Notes: generated from the sequence alone by a model not told the origin. A stretch of DNA of 64,000 nucleotides from Capitella teleta (GCA_000328365.1 KB303777.1:91472-155471); one strand, 5' to 3'; shown: positions 23,330 through 38,768, counted from the stretch's first letter. Program-made: numbers and translations.

Positions 23330-25195
23330 GATTCAGTGCAGCAATATGTAAAATAAAGCCTGGAAGTATTTTTGCTCCTAGATGCACCGTTCTTGAGTAA
23401 TCTTGCATAATAGCAATTATGACTTTTTCAAATGCAAATATCTCGATTGTTAAGCGAGTTGTGGCATTGAAAATTGCAGAGTATATTGCTAGTATAGCCT
23501 TCTTATGAAATTATAAGTTTACATGAGGTTGCACCAAGTTCAAGGTCGTTGTGGTAATTAAAGCATTTAATTGCACAAATTGATTATTATTTCGAATTTT
23601 GTTAATTTTATAACTTTTCTGAGTTGCATACAACGTGTGTTGTCGAGTCTTGGAAAAAAATGTGATTATTCAGAATATTTGTGTCTTTTCCGTCGGAACA
23701 CAAATTATTAGGCAACACTCAGCCGCTAATTTCATTGCTTCGGTGTTCTGTTGAACAAAGTTTGGTACTAAATATTTTGAATTCGCTCATGTCTGTCAAT
23801 TAGTAGGTTGCATTTATTAATGGAGCAAGTTATGTCGGATTAACTCTGAAAGTTTGAAGGTCAAAGGTTAAAAGTCAAAGTCTCAGTGATTTTTCAAAGT
23901 TGAAAACTCGATCGCCAATAACTCATTGACTAGTAATGCTATTGACTTGTAACTGGCATCAAATGATTCAGTGCAGCAATATGTAAAATAAAGCCTGGAA
24001 GTATTTTTGCTCCTAGATGCACCGTTCTTGCGTAATCTTGCATAATAGCAATTATGACTTTTTCAAATGCAAATATCTCGATTGTTAAGCGAGTTGTGGC
24101 ATTGAAAATTGCAGAGTATATTGCTAGTATAGCCTTCTTATGAAATTATAAGTTTACATGAGGTTGCACCGAGTTCAAGGTCGTTGTGGTAATTAAAGCA
24201 TTTAATTGCACAAATTGATTATTATTTCGAATTTTGTTAATTTTATAACTTTTCTGAGTTGAATACAACGTGTGTTGTCGAGTCTTGGAAAAAAATGTGA
24301 TTATTCAGAATATTTGTGTCTTTTCCGTCGGAACACAAATTATTAGGCAACACTCAGCCGCTAATTTCATTGCTTCGGTGTTCTGTTGAACAAAGTTTGG
24401 TACTAAATATTTTGAATTCGCTCATGTCTGTCAATTAGTAGGTTGCATTTATTAATGGAGCAAGTTATGTCGGATTAACTCTGAAAGTTTGAAGGTCAAA
24501 GGTTAAAAGTCAAAGTCTCAGTGATTTTTCAAAGTTGAAAACTCGATCGCCAATAACTCATTGACTAGTAATGCTATTGACTTGTAACTGGCATCAAATG
24601 ATTCAGTGCAGCAATATGTAAAATAAAGCCTGGAAGTATTTTTGCTCCTAGATGCACCGTTCTTGCGTAATCTTGCATAATAGCAATTATGACTTTTTCA
24701 AATGCAAATATCTCGATTGTTAAGCGAGTTGTGGCATTGAAAATTGCAGAGTATATTGCTAGTATAGCCTTCTTATGAAATTATAAGTTTACATGAGGTT
24801 GCACCAAGTTCAAGGTCGTTGTGGTAATTAAAGCATTTAATTGCACAAATTGATTATTATTTCGAATTTTGTTAATTTTATAACTTTTCTGAGTTGCATA
24901 CAACGTGTGTTGTCGAGTCTTGGAAAAAAATGTGATTATTCAGAATATTTGTGTCTTTTCCGTCGGAACACAAATTATTAGGCAACACTCAGCCGCTAAT
25001 TTCATTGCTTCGGTGTTCTGTTGAACAAAGTTTGGTACTAAATATTTTGAATTCGCTCATGTCTGTCAATTAGTAGGTTGCATTTATTAATGGAGCAAGT
25101 TATGTCGGATTAACTCTGAAAGTTTGAAGGTCAAAGGTTAAAAGTCAAAGTCTCAGTGATTTTTCAAAGTTGAAAACTCGATCGCCAATAACTCA
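23329..25195. repeat. Three near-identical 636-bp tandem copies
   Basis: The landmark CCTGGAAGTATTTTTGCTCC occurs at about 23358, 23993 and 24629. Sequence between successive copies is almost identical, far closer than between units of block 1. This indicates recent unequal exchange or replication slippage. Confidence 0.9.
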
Positions 25196-26056
25196 TCGAA
25201 TAGTAATGCTAGCGACTTGTAACTGACATCAAATGATTCAGTGCATCAATATGTAAAATAAGGCTCGGAAGTATTTCTGCTCTTAGATGCACCGTTCTTG
25301 CGTAATCTTGCGAAATAGCAATTATGACTTTTTCAAATGCCGATATCTCTATGGTTATGTAAGTTGTGCACTTGAAATTCGCAGAGTATATGCCACGCAT
25401 ACACCTCTTACGAAATCCTGATTTTAAATGAAGTTGCTTGAATTTCAAGATCATTGTGGTCATTAAAGCATTTAATTGCAATTTTTTTTTTTTTTTTTTT
25501 AAATTCGTTTGATCATTAAACTTTTGTTGTCATCAAATTTGGCCAATTATGACGTTCTTTAATTGACTGTCTTGTGGTATACTGCAATGATAATTGGCTT
25601 AGCTTATTTCAATATGAGTCCACGGCACACAGCAAGTCTACTGGGCTGAGCCCAGCTGACCTCTGCTAAAGCCATAAATATGTCAACTTCTGTCAATATG
25701 CAGATTGAGTTTGAACATGTGCCGTATTGGACTGTTCTGCACAGCCTGTATGCTGTAATATTAACAACCCTTGTAATTGTTGAATTGCATTGGTTTTTAT
25801 CATACGTTAAATGATAATGTAAAGTCATTTCAGGGGGAAATTCATATCTATATAACTCAATGGTTGTGCAATTCTGCTGTAAATCATACATTGAAGCATA
25901 TACTATAGTTTGGCATCATGAACTATTATTACTGCAAATACGTTGTTTCCTTGATCAAAGTTCATCATTAGCTTAATTATTAAAAATTTTTCTTGGTCAC
26001 ATCTCTGATTGATTCTTGTTGTTTATTGTTTCTTGATTGTGTTCCTTCTGTTTCAG

Positions 26057-29663
<3,607 letters not shown>

Positions 29664-29804
29664 TTCCGTGCCAACTGCCTTCATTAAATCAGAACAACAA
29701 CTTATCATTATACAAGAACACATTTAAATTTAGTTTTTTTTCCCTATATCAGTTTTATTATCCATTCAGGCTTAATTTAGATGATATTAAATCATTTGAT
29801 GTTC

Positions 29805-29810
29805 AATAAA
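29805..29810 (+). terminator. Poly(A) signal of the fibrinogen gene
   Basis: AATAAA lies 142 bp after the stop codon. Confidence 0.6.
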
Positions 29811-30112
29811 ATTGTGAATATAGCATTCATATTTTTCTCTCATACGATGTGTCTACTATGTTTTTCTTTTCTTCTTCCATTGACATTCGTAGTTGAAACA
29901 AGTAAATACAAAACATGCAAATTAAACAGTCAAATATGACAAGATCCAAATACAAGATCCAAATATGACAAGATCCAAATATGACAAGATCCGTGACATT
30001 GGCACAAAGAGAAATTTTTCAATGACGTTAGAAAGCTTGCTTTAAGTTAAGTTATGGAAATTCAATGTCATTTAGGTAATTAGGTCAATAGGTAATTTAA
30101 GCTGTTCCACAA

Positions 30113-30458
30113 TCAAGTGAGTGAGTGATGGGGTTTTACGGCTCCACCCAACCCATTCGGGTGATTCGGGCGCCAGAACAGAAGGCCCGGGACCGGGGTT
30201 TCCCCCTACTTTTATCGATAAATCCCAAGGGTTCTTTATCCTGCATACCGCCATAGACAGTAGTACACAGCGCCCGGCCTTGTTACGCAGTTGGGCAGCA
30301 CTGCAGAGTCACCGAAGAATTACAATTATAACAATCAAAATTCACAATCATAACGCCCGTTGCCTGATCGGGTCTCGAACCCGGGATCTTGACCCCCACG
30401 GTCGGCATAGGATTGCAGACAGCGGTTTAACCCACTGTGCTATTTTCTGTGACAGGTT
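30113..30458 (-). mobile_element. tRNA-derived SINE, copy 2
   Basis: An inverted, diverged copy of the SINE at 10305. On the minus strand the head reads AATAGCACAGTGGGTTAAAC and the B-box GGGTTCGAGACCCGATC. The body has TGGCGGTATGCAGGATAAAG and the tail ends in CATCACTCACTCACTTGA. The 5' few bases of the head differ from copy 1. A clear target duplication was not found. It lies between the fibrinogen gene and the fucosyltransferase gene. Confidence 0.85.
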
Positions 30459-30888
30459 CGTTACGAAATAAATGATACATAAAAGTACAAACGCTGAAGT
30501 AACCAATATATACATATAAACCATAAATGTCGGAAATCTTCCAAAGGCAAGAAAAAAGGTTTAGTTAAAGCTTTTGTCTTCTTTCCACGAAAAAATATCA
30601 TTACGCTTTCATGCAAGCTAGCTGATTGCGCAGCTAATTCGAGATGAATGCGATGATCGACTTCATTGACATTATATTATGTAATTCAATGGTTATGACA
30701 AATTTTCTGTATATTCTGAAAATGCATTGCCGACAAATATGTCCAGTGCTGGTTACGCCCCTGGACGAATGAGAATGCTGAATCACCGTGCGTGACATTT
30801 TACCGACGGTATAATGTCATCAAATTATTAATAAGGATGTACTCTGTATTTGGCGGATCACTTTTGGATTAAATCACAACCGATGATA

Positions 30889-30894
30889 TTTATT
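30889..30894 (-). terminator. Poly(A) signal of the fucosyltransferase gene
   Basis: AATAAA on the minus strand, 30 bp past the stop codon. Confidence 0.55.
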
Positions 30895-30923
30895 TCGATG
30901 GAACTTTATACTGGGCTCAATTA

Positions 30924-32186
30924 CTAATACATTCGCCACGAAGGATCACCCCAAAGATTCAACGAGGTGTTTGCTTTGATCATCTTTGGGGCAATTTTCT
31001 TGTAGAAGCGAGTTGGTTTCTGGCACCTTCGCTTCCGCCCCCAAAACGTAGCGACATTCAGAGCCACTTCGGACACCCCTCTGTATTCATGCAGGTGTTT
31101 ACAGAGGGCGCAATGATATTGGGAATAATCTGTCTTCAGGGAACAAACATCGAAGTTCCTTCGGTTGATGAAACCGTTGTACTGGTCTGGATGGCGGTCT
31201 AGGTACTTCAAGTACTTTGCCAAAGCTCTAGGCGAAGTAAAATTTCGAACATCAATATAAGTCCCTTCCGGCAAAACACTGCTGTAATCCGCCGCCCCGA
31301 GTACAATCGGAACTACTTTTAGGCGGTTATCGAAAATTGACCAAAGAGCATCCGTGATGTAATCTGAGCAGAGTGCGTTCTCGAAAGCCAAAATGAACTT
31401 GTATTTCGGAGCGATACGTCTGAGGCACTTGTGCATCCCATCTCGGCACCTGTACTCTCCACATTGGCCGTATATGTGGACATCGACATGTTTTCTCAAA
31501 TCCTGCACATAATATTCTCTTCGGCTTGGAGTTGCACAATGGTTGACATTGATCCAAGCGAGCATCCGAGATTTCTTGATGGCAAAGTTCTCTCCAGGAT
31601 ACGAGCGTACATTGTTTTGACCTTTGACCGGAGTGCACTTTCTCTGCATGGGAAGAGGGACATCCGAGTCCATGCTAAAGGTCGAGGTCAAATTGAACAC
31701 CTCGGAATGGGCACTCAGGTTGGTCAGCACCAAGCGAGGAGGCTTGCTTTCAAATAAAACCCACTTCTGGTGAGCGAGTCTTCGACTGGGCAGCGCCTGG
31801 TCAAGCATCATTCCTCGGAAGATGACCGCATCACTGACCAGTAGGAGTGACCTATCGTGTGTGTATTCACATTTCAACGGCGGATCAAATCGGCAGCTAC
31901 CGAAGATGGAAGATCCCTCGGAATACCAGGGACTCTGCGAAAATTTGGAGATCGGAGTCCATGAGAGAATCCGGATTAGGGATTGAGGGCGAAAGGAGTC
32001 CATCCGGATGCGTTGGCACTCTTCAGAGCAGGATCCAACCACTCCGGATCGATCGACGAACAAGGAGAGAACTCCTGGTTGGTTGAAGATGTCTGGACCC
32101 ATGAAGGACAGAATGACGATCCAGAAACAGGTACAGATGGAGGCCGCGTTGAAGCAACAGGAACAACGCGGACAATGTCGACTCAT
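30924..32186 (-). CDS. Alpha-1,3-fucosyltransferase-like protein (GT10), intronless
   Basis: A 420-residue type II Golgi-type protein in one exon. It has a cysteine-rich start, a hydrophobic anchor at about residues 15-30 (CTCFWIVILSFMG) and a stem. The GT10 N-domain follows (WVLFESKPPRLV, TFSMDSDVPLP, MLAWINVNHC, HVDVHIYGQCG), then the GDP-fucose-binding C-domain (YKFILAFENALCSDYIT, VVPIVLGAADYSSVLPEG, YIDVRNFTSP, ALAKYLKYLDRHPDQY). GT10 enzymes move fucose from GDP-fucose to GlcNAc of glycans. The usual ITEKLW motif here reads ITDALW (residues 277-282): Glu to Asp and Lys to Ala at residues thought to act on the diphosphate, so activity is uncertain. It is transcribed divergently from the PKS-like gene. 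Confidence 0.9.
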   Translation of the reverse strand: MSRHCPRCSCCFNAASICTCFWIVILSFMGPDIFNQPGVLSLFVDRSGVVGSCSEECQRIRMDSFRPQSLIRILSWTPISKFSQSPWYSEGSSIFGSCRFDPPLKCEYTHDRSLLLVSDAVIFRGMMLDQALPSRRLAHQKWVLFESKPPRLVLTNLSAHSEVFNLTSTFSMDSDVPLPMQRKCTPVKGQNNVRSYPGENFAIKKSRMLAWINVNHCATPSRREYYVQDLRKHVDVHIYGQCGEYRCRDGMHKCLRRIAPKYKFILAFENALCSDYITDALWSIFDNRLKVVPIVLGAADYSSVLPEGTYIDVRNFTSPRALAKYLKYLDRHPDQYNGFINRRNFDVCSLKTDYSQYHCALCKHLHEYRGVSEVALNVATFWGRKRRCQKPTRFYKKIAPKMIKANTSLNLWGDPSWRMY

Positions 32187-32736
32187 CGCTGTTTTCGTCG
32201 TCGTCTGACGTTCGATTTCGTCTTTTACACCTGTCGCACCTGTGCTAATGCTACCTAATCACGATAGCATCACCGCCATTGCAAGATTTCGAATTATCAA
32301 TACTCGTGATCTGACACAACAGGTGTTATCTGAAATGCTTTGTCGAAATTAATTTATACAAAGCCAATTATGAATTTGTTTCAAATTAAGCATGAGTTAA
32401 ATATTAGAACATCTGGCCTACTTCGTTATTATTTAATAGCAGAAAAATAGATCGTCTTTCTCTGGTCTTGAATAACATAATAAATAGTAAATACGCTGCG
32501 ATCAAATTGATTATTTTCTATGTTCGTGATGTGCATGGTATGTAGGGGTTCACATTCCAATTGTGCTGGTCCCTTCATCTTCACAATTAATCATGCTGGT
32601 TCCGAGTGAATGCACCCTGCTGAGGTTAAGGAAGCAATAATTATAGAGAAGATGAGCCACCATGTCGACAAAGGCTATTTAAGCTGTTGGTTTGGACACC
32701 CGCTCTCTCTCACCTCAAGGCTCGCCATCGTCAAAC
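32187..32736. promoter_or_regulatory. Divergent promoter region, fucosyltransferase (-) and PKS-like (+)
   Basis: 550 bp separate the two start codons. On the PKS side a TATA-like CTATTTAAGC (32675-32684) lies about 55 bp before the ATG, and a pyrimidine-rich CGCTCTCTCTCACC just after it could hold the start site. No TATA is clear on the fucosyltransferase side. No insertion is recognised here. Confidence 0.5.
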
Positions 32737-35700
32737 ATGGAGTCCTCAAAGGTAAAAACTGTGAGCTTTGAGTGATTGGTTAAATTAATGTTAACAGTTA
32801 AATATTTTGAATTATTTACCTGGTGCTAAAAATCAGAGGGAATTTTCAAAAAAAAAAATACACTCAATCAATAAAAATGTGTGAAGAAATGTATATTTTT
32901 CAGTCAATTTCTATTTGTTAGTAATTATTTATGGCTCATGTGCCGTTTTAAAGAAATAAAGTAAAGTATGAATTGTACAACCAGGATACAATGCCCATTG
33001 AAATAATCCCTGGGGAGCTCTTGAACAAGCACGGACTGTTGAAGACGGCCAACGAAGAGGAGTGTTTCCCAGTCGCCATCGTCGGCATGGGTTAGTATTT
33101 GCTGCGTGGGCTGTGAAGCCGCAGTTGGGACTCGTTCTTTCTACAGGATGCAGATATCCTGGGACGTACAGTTTGACCGAATTCAGAGATATGCTCATTC
33201 ACAAACTGGTCACGTACTCTGAAGTTGAAGAACACGGCCGATGGAACCGCAAGGAGTGGACAGTCAAGTCGGATAGCAAGATGGTAGGTTTCGACATCAT
33301 TGCATACTCTTTTGCTAACATGGCCTCCCTCTGCCACAGCCTGGCAGCATCGATTGCCCCACCATCGGACTTCTACCCACGAAGCGATACTTCGACAACG
33401 CATTCTTCAACATTTCTCCTAAGGAAGCTCAAGCCATGGAGCCCCAACAGCACGATGCCATGGAGGTCACGCATGAAGCCATGGAAGACGGAGGCTTCAC
33501 GGCTCAAAATCCACTTCCTCAAAACACTTCCGTGTTTCTGAGCATGCGCATGGGCGAGACGGTGCCTCCAGTTTCCGAAAACCCGAATATGATGACCCCG
33601 TACATCCTGACCGGAGGTGCTCACACAACTCTTGCTAATCGAGTTAGTTTCTTTTGGGATTTGAGAGGGCCAAGTATGGGCGTTGAGGCGTCCGACTCAG
33701 CTGCCACCCATTCCATCCACTTTTCCATCTGGGCTCTCTGGAATCGTGAGTGCGAAGCTGCCATTGCTGGCGGATGCAATGGAATTCTGCACCCACTCTT
33801 CCACCTGGCGTTGGATGACTACGGCGTCCTCAGCAAGTCAGGGGAATGTCGTCCTTTGGATTCCAGAGCAGATGGTAAGGTTCGCTCGGAAGGTGCTGGA
33901 ATTGTCATCTTGCGACCACTGGAGGATGCTCTGAAGAACGGCGATCATATCCACTGCGTGATCAGAGCCACCAACGTCGCATTCAACGGGAGTTCTACCT
34001 TTCTGGGTGAGCACTCTGTATCGTCCATTGCATCTACTATCAGCGGGACCTATGCACGCTTTGGCATTAAGCCAGAACTTATTGATTTTATTGAGACGAG
34101 TGCAACCGGATTCAACGAGGAAGATCACAAAGAAGTTCAGGCCGTCAGTGAAGTATTCAAAAACAAGAAATCCATCAAGATCGGCTCGTGCAAAGCAAAC
34201 ATCGGTAATTCAGAAGGTGCTTCAGGACCGCTGCAGATTTTCAAGGCTGCTGCCATGTTGTGCAGCAGAACTTTTTACCCTCAAGCCAGTCTTGATGATG
34301 TCCACCCAGAAGTAAAAAAACTCGGCAACATCGAGATTCCAACTGAAGAAGTGAAATACGACAGCCCCAAGAACATGATGGTGGGCATCAGCAGTATTGC
34401 AACTACCGGGCAGGTATGTCACATGGTGCTAGAGGAGTTCAAGAAGGTCAAGAAGGAAATTTCAGAAGAAGACTTGGCAGGTTGGTTCTTTGGTCAGACC
34501 AAACAAAGTGGTCGCTTCCTCCCTTTCGTCTTTTCGGCAAAAAGTAGTGACGCTCTCCGTGATATGATTTCAAAATGGAAGAGTTTTGTATGGGATGAGG
34601 ATGACGCTGCTGTGGTCAGTTCTTGGCTGGCCACCAGAAGAAACCACTACATTCACCGAGTCGTCATTCTAGCTAATTCAACTGAAGACTTTGTCGAGAA
34701 GGCTGATATGTTCCTTAGCGGCACCCCTTGCGATGACGTCATTGCAGCGACTGTGAAGCAAGAGCTGAAGCAGAAATTGTGCATTGTCTTCCCGGGTCAA
34801 GGTCAGCAATGGTGGCATATGGGTAGGGAGTTATATGCGAATGAACCGGTTTTTAAGAGAGTTGTTGATGAATGCGACCGCCTCTGGATGAAACACAGCG
34901 GCTACTCATTCATTGAGAAGCACAGGATCTTCACCCAAGATTGCGAAGGGCGCGATCCTGATGATATTGATAAAATTGTAACTGCCATTCCAGCAATTGT
35001 GACGAATCAAATTGCACTGTATGAACTGGTGCGTCACTGGGGAATCAAGCCAGACATCATTGTTGGCCATAGTTTGGGTGAGGTCGCAACTGCTTACGCA
35101 TCAGGAGGCATGAGCTTGGAAGAGTGCATGTCAAGTATTTATGTTCGTGCTACCACTCAATCAAAGTTAGAGGGCACAGGTTCCATGGCAGCTGCTCGTT
35201 TCTCTCCCGAACAAGCCGAAGATTTTGTTAAGAATCATGAAGATGTGTATGTTGCTTGCTACAACTCCACTGATAACGTCACACTGGCTGGTGGGACTGG
35301 TATCATCAACAAGCTGGCTGCAGAACTCCCGAAGACACTGAAAGTCATCCGAGTGCAAGCAGCCTTCCATACTTGTCACTTAAATGCTGTCAAAGAGATA
35401 TATGACGAAATGATTGAAGGGAAGATCAAAGACAGGCGGACCGATGACGGTTTGCAAATATACTCCACAGTGACCAAAGACCTGTACAAGGGTCCATTTG
35501 GTTCTAAGTACTGGTGGATCAATGTATCTGAGCCAGTGTTCTTCACTCAAGCAACAAAAGCAATTTTCAGGGACCATGGAAGTAACGTACTCTTTGTAGA
35601 GGTCGGGGCCTCAGCCACAATTCTCTCTTCAATTCGACAGACCGCTAAGAAACTTGGCGTCAATCCAGCCGGCTATGTTCATTTCGGTCTTCGTAATAAG

Positions 35701-38667
35701 AATGACCATGTTGCTGCTTTGAAGGGCTTTGCCCAGTTGCACACAATGGCGTACTCTGTAGACTGGACACAAGTCACTCGTAACAGTGCAAAATATGTTC
35801 CTCTGCCAACCTATCCTTGGCAGAGAATGTATTTTGAATTGACCTGCCATGCGATTGCCGAGAGGCTGCTTGATACCCGCGATAAGTCTTTCTTTGCCAG
35901 GAATGGCAAGGTGAACTGTTCTGAGCATCCGTACCTAATGAAGGTACGTTACAGTAACTCGACCATCTTTCCCTCATCTGCCATTGTTGAATACTTAGCC
36001 GAGATGTGCCAGGGAAATGTTGCAATGAAAGATATCAAAATCAGAGAGAGACCTTCTAAACTTCACGGCTTTTCCAATCATGGCGCCTTTGAGTACAACA
36101 TGATCACTTCCAAGATTACTGCTAGTAAATTTGAATTGTTTGATCCTAAACTTGAGCAGCTTGCAAGTGGAACAAGGTTGGTACGGGCATTGAGGGATCT
36201 TCCTGAATCTTTTGATGTTCAATCTATGACCAAGAAGTTTTCAAAGAAATTCACAGCGGAACAAACTTATGCTGTGCTTTTGCAGATGGGCATAGATGTT
36301 GAGGAGGAAGTGCAGGAGATAAACTGGCTTACAGTGGGTGATGGTGAAGTGCTCACACAATTGAAAGGTCCATCTTCTAAGTTTGAATGTTTGCATTCCA
36401 TGACACTCGAGAGTGCATTTGAGGCAGTGTTGGTGGCATTTTCAACTGGCTTCAACACGATGAAGGTCGTGAAGGTAGAACACTTGCACGCAACTGTTGC
36501 TAGAATTGTTGAGACCACGGATACCCTGTATTCCTATGCAATTATGAAAGAATGGGAAATCGGAAGCATATTAGTTGATATGTACATTCTGGATGACTCT
36601 GGCAAAGTGTTGGCTTCACTTGAGGGTTGTCTCTTCCAGGTCTCTAGCTCTGATCTGTCTGGTCTTGACAAGTTCATGTATGACATCAGCGCAGACAGAT
36701 TCAACAGAATGAAACTGATGCCAAAGAATCCTGAGAAGAACTGGGAATACGATGGAGACATCTTTGTTGCATGTGAATATCCCAAACTTCTTTGCAATGA
36801 AGTAGCTATTAGAGTAATTTCTGTTGGGCGTGCGGATTGCCCATTGCAGTGTGCGGGTCTTGTTGAGGATGTGGGTAGCAAAGTAACAGGCTTCAAACAA
36901 GGAGATGAGGTATTTGCAGTTGCAACAACACCTAAAATCCAATCTCTTGTGATTTGTGATCAAGAGAGAGTTATTCTGAAACCAAAGAATCTGAGTTGGG
37001 CCGAGGCAAGCACTATTGCGATCACGTATGGCTTTGCATACTTGACCTTGACCGAAACCTGCTGCTTGGAGAAAGGACAGAAAATTCTGATCTGGGGAGG
37101 GGATAGTGCCAGTGGACGAGCCTTTAAAACCATGGCAACCCATTTGGGGCATGACGTCATCACAAGTGGGTGCGGCAAGGATGCTCAAGTGAATGAGAGA
37201 TCTGACAAATTAGAAGAAGATATGAAGTCCATCTTGAATGGATCAGCTGTGGATGCTATCCTGAACACTAAGTCCATTCCTGTGCCTCACTGTCTGCTTG
37301 AGTTTGCTTCATTTGATTGTGTCATCTGCTCCGTGTCTTTGGGTAAACCTGTTCTGGTTCCATTTGCGATTGATTCCCGTGCAGTGTACTGCACAGTTGA
37401 TGCGGTAGACGTCATTTTGAGAAGCTTTGAAGAAATCATGATTAGCACTTCCAAAGCTCTTAGTTTGCTGGCTAGCAAGCGTCTTCCATCTCTGGATGTA
37501 GAAACCACTAAGCTCTCTTCCCTGCCAGGTATTTCTGATATACACACTGTTGAAATTCCAGCAGGATTTGTTCCAAGCAAACTGGAGCACGGATGCCTCA
37601 AGATTGAGCCTAATTCCAGCTACATCATCACAGATGCTTTCTCTGGTCTGGGGATGTGCTTGTCAAAGTGGCTTGTCAGTAGAGGCGCGAATAAGTTGAT
37701 TCTGGTCAGCAGTGAGAAACCCAAGAGCCGCATTGTACGTCTGCACTTCAGCAGTTTAGAGAAGGCGGGGGTAGTGGTTACAACCTTTGAGGTTGACGTC
37801 GATCTCAACAAGAGCATTCCGGACGTGTTGGAGAACTCTCTCAATGACGGCCATCAAGTCATAAAGGGACTCTTTTATCTTTCTCGTGAAGGCAATGCTG
37901 GAGGAGCAGAAGTATTCCAGAAGGAACTCAGTGCTCGCGGCATTGACTTGACCCACTTTGTCATCCTCTCTATCTCTTCTGGAGTCAGCCTCATGAAAAT
38001 TGATTCCTCGAAAAAGTTCTCAATCTCACGGTTGCAGAAGAATACGCGAAGTATTCACGTTCAGATCTCCGGCATCAAAGACCTGACTATTGTAGACGGA
38101 TATCAGGATACTGATGTGGGCACAAAGACTATGCCCATGGATAAATGGCTAGCCTGCTTGGAAGCAATCCTGGTTCAGGAGAGTGCATTGCCTTCCTCTG
38201 TCGCTATCATTGATCAGGTGTGGTTTTGAGGTTAACACCTTTATGTTCTGATTAAAGATGATATCTTGCAGGACTGGACCACCGCCTACCTCAATAACTC
38301 AACTAACAAAACAACCTTTGAACATCTTGTGGACATGGAGGAAGTCCAGCGCAGATCTAGAGGTAAACTTCTTCACTTAATTTTGAACTTCAACCAGCTC
38401 ATTTTCACAGTTGAAGAACGAATATATGAACGTCTACATGAGGAGATTGGAGACTTTCTGGTAGAGCTGCTTATGCTTCCTTGCAAAGACGGCTGGCTGG
38501 AGATGGACATTCCTCTCAAACGCCTGGGAGTCGACAGATATCTCAGTGACTTCGCGACCCGCTTCTTGAAGCCCAAGTACGATATCGAAGTCACGTGGGA
38601 TGAGGTCAAGGAAGGACTCACAGGAGAAGATTTGGTAGCAAAGGCTATGAAGAAGGAGGGAGCTTGA
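32737..38667 (+). CDS. Polyketide synthase/fatty-acid-synthase-like protein with degenerate catalytic sites
   Basis: Six exons in perfect phase: 32737-32751, 32985-33090, 33147-33283, 33340-38217, 38272-38362, 38411-38667; 1,827 residues. Domain order is that of animal FAS/PKS: KS (about 35-460), AT (567-860), DH (about 940-1210), ER (1220-1500), KR (1510-1710), ACP (about 1745-1815); there is no thioesterase. The AT keeps GHSLGE (Ser664), FPGQGQQW and the AFH His763, of malonyl type. The KS has lost Cys (EASDSAA, Asp205), the first His (ETSATGF, Ser340) and the second His (NIGN, Asn376). The DH motif is gone (Val955, Asn959). The ER and KR nucleotide loops are altered (IWGGDSASG, TDAFSGLG), and ACP DSL reads DRY (Arg1785). 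The frame is clean over 5.5 kb, so the protein is probably made. Its role is unknown: a pseudoenzyme, scaffold or acyl-transfer partner. Confidence 0.9.
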
Positions 38668-38686
38668 TAACAAGAAACCCTCGTTG

Positions 38687-38692
38687 AATAAA
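38687..38692 (+). terminator. Poly(A) signal of the PKS-like gene
   Basis: AATAAA, 20 bp after the stop codon. It lies 77 bp from the opposing RFX4 poly(A) signal, so the two genes converge with almost no spacer. Confidence 0.65.
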
Positions 38693-38768
38693 TCGTAGTT
38701 ACACTGCACTGCATACGAATTGGCATTTATCATGAGGATTAAAGAAGAGGCGGTTTTGAATCGACGTT

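Larger units (their letters stand above)
22417..26011. repeat. Satellite array, block 2
   Basis: Same family as block 1, in the same orientation. It opens with the palindrome-like AAGGAAAATTTTAAATTAAA and a long T-run (22460-22487), then GTAAGTCTGTGAACGA. It closes with CATCTCTGATTGATTCTTG at about 26011, 45 bp before the first fibrinogen-gene exon seen. Internally it contains extra 636-bp copies and a foldback. Its last 800 bp match the ends of the block 1 units, including the recurring minus-strand open frames at 25209-25481 and 25604-25891. Confidence 0.85.

Noticed and set aside
35629-37188. Several minus-strand open frames inside the PKS-like gene
   Set aside because: They overlap a 1,626-codon plus-strand exon with clear domain matches and have no features of their own.
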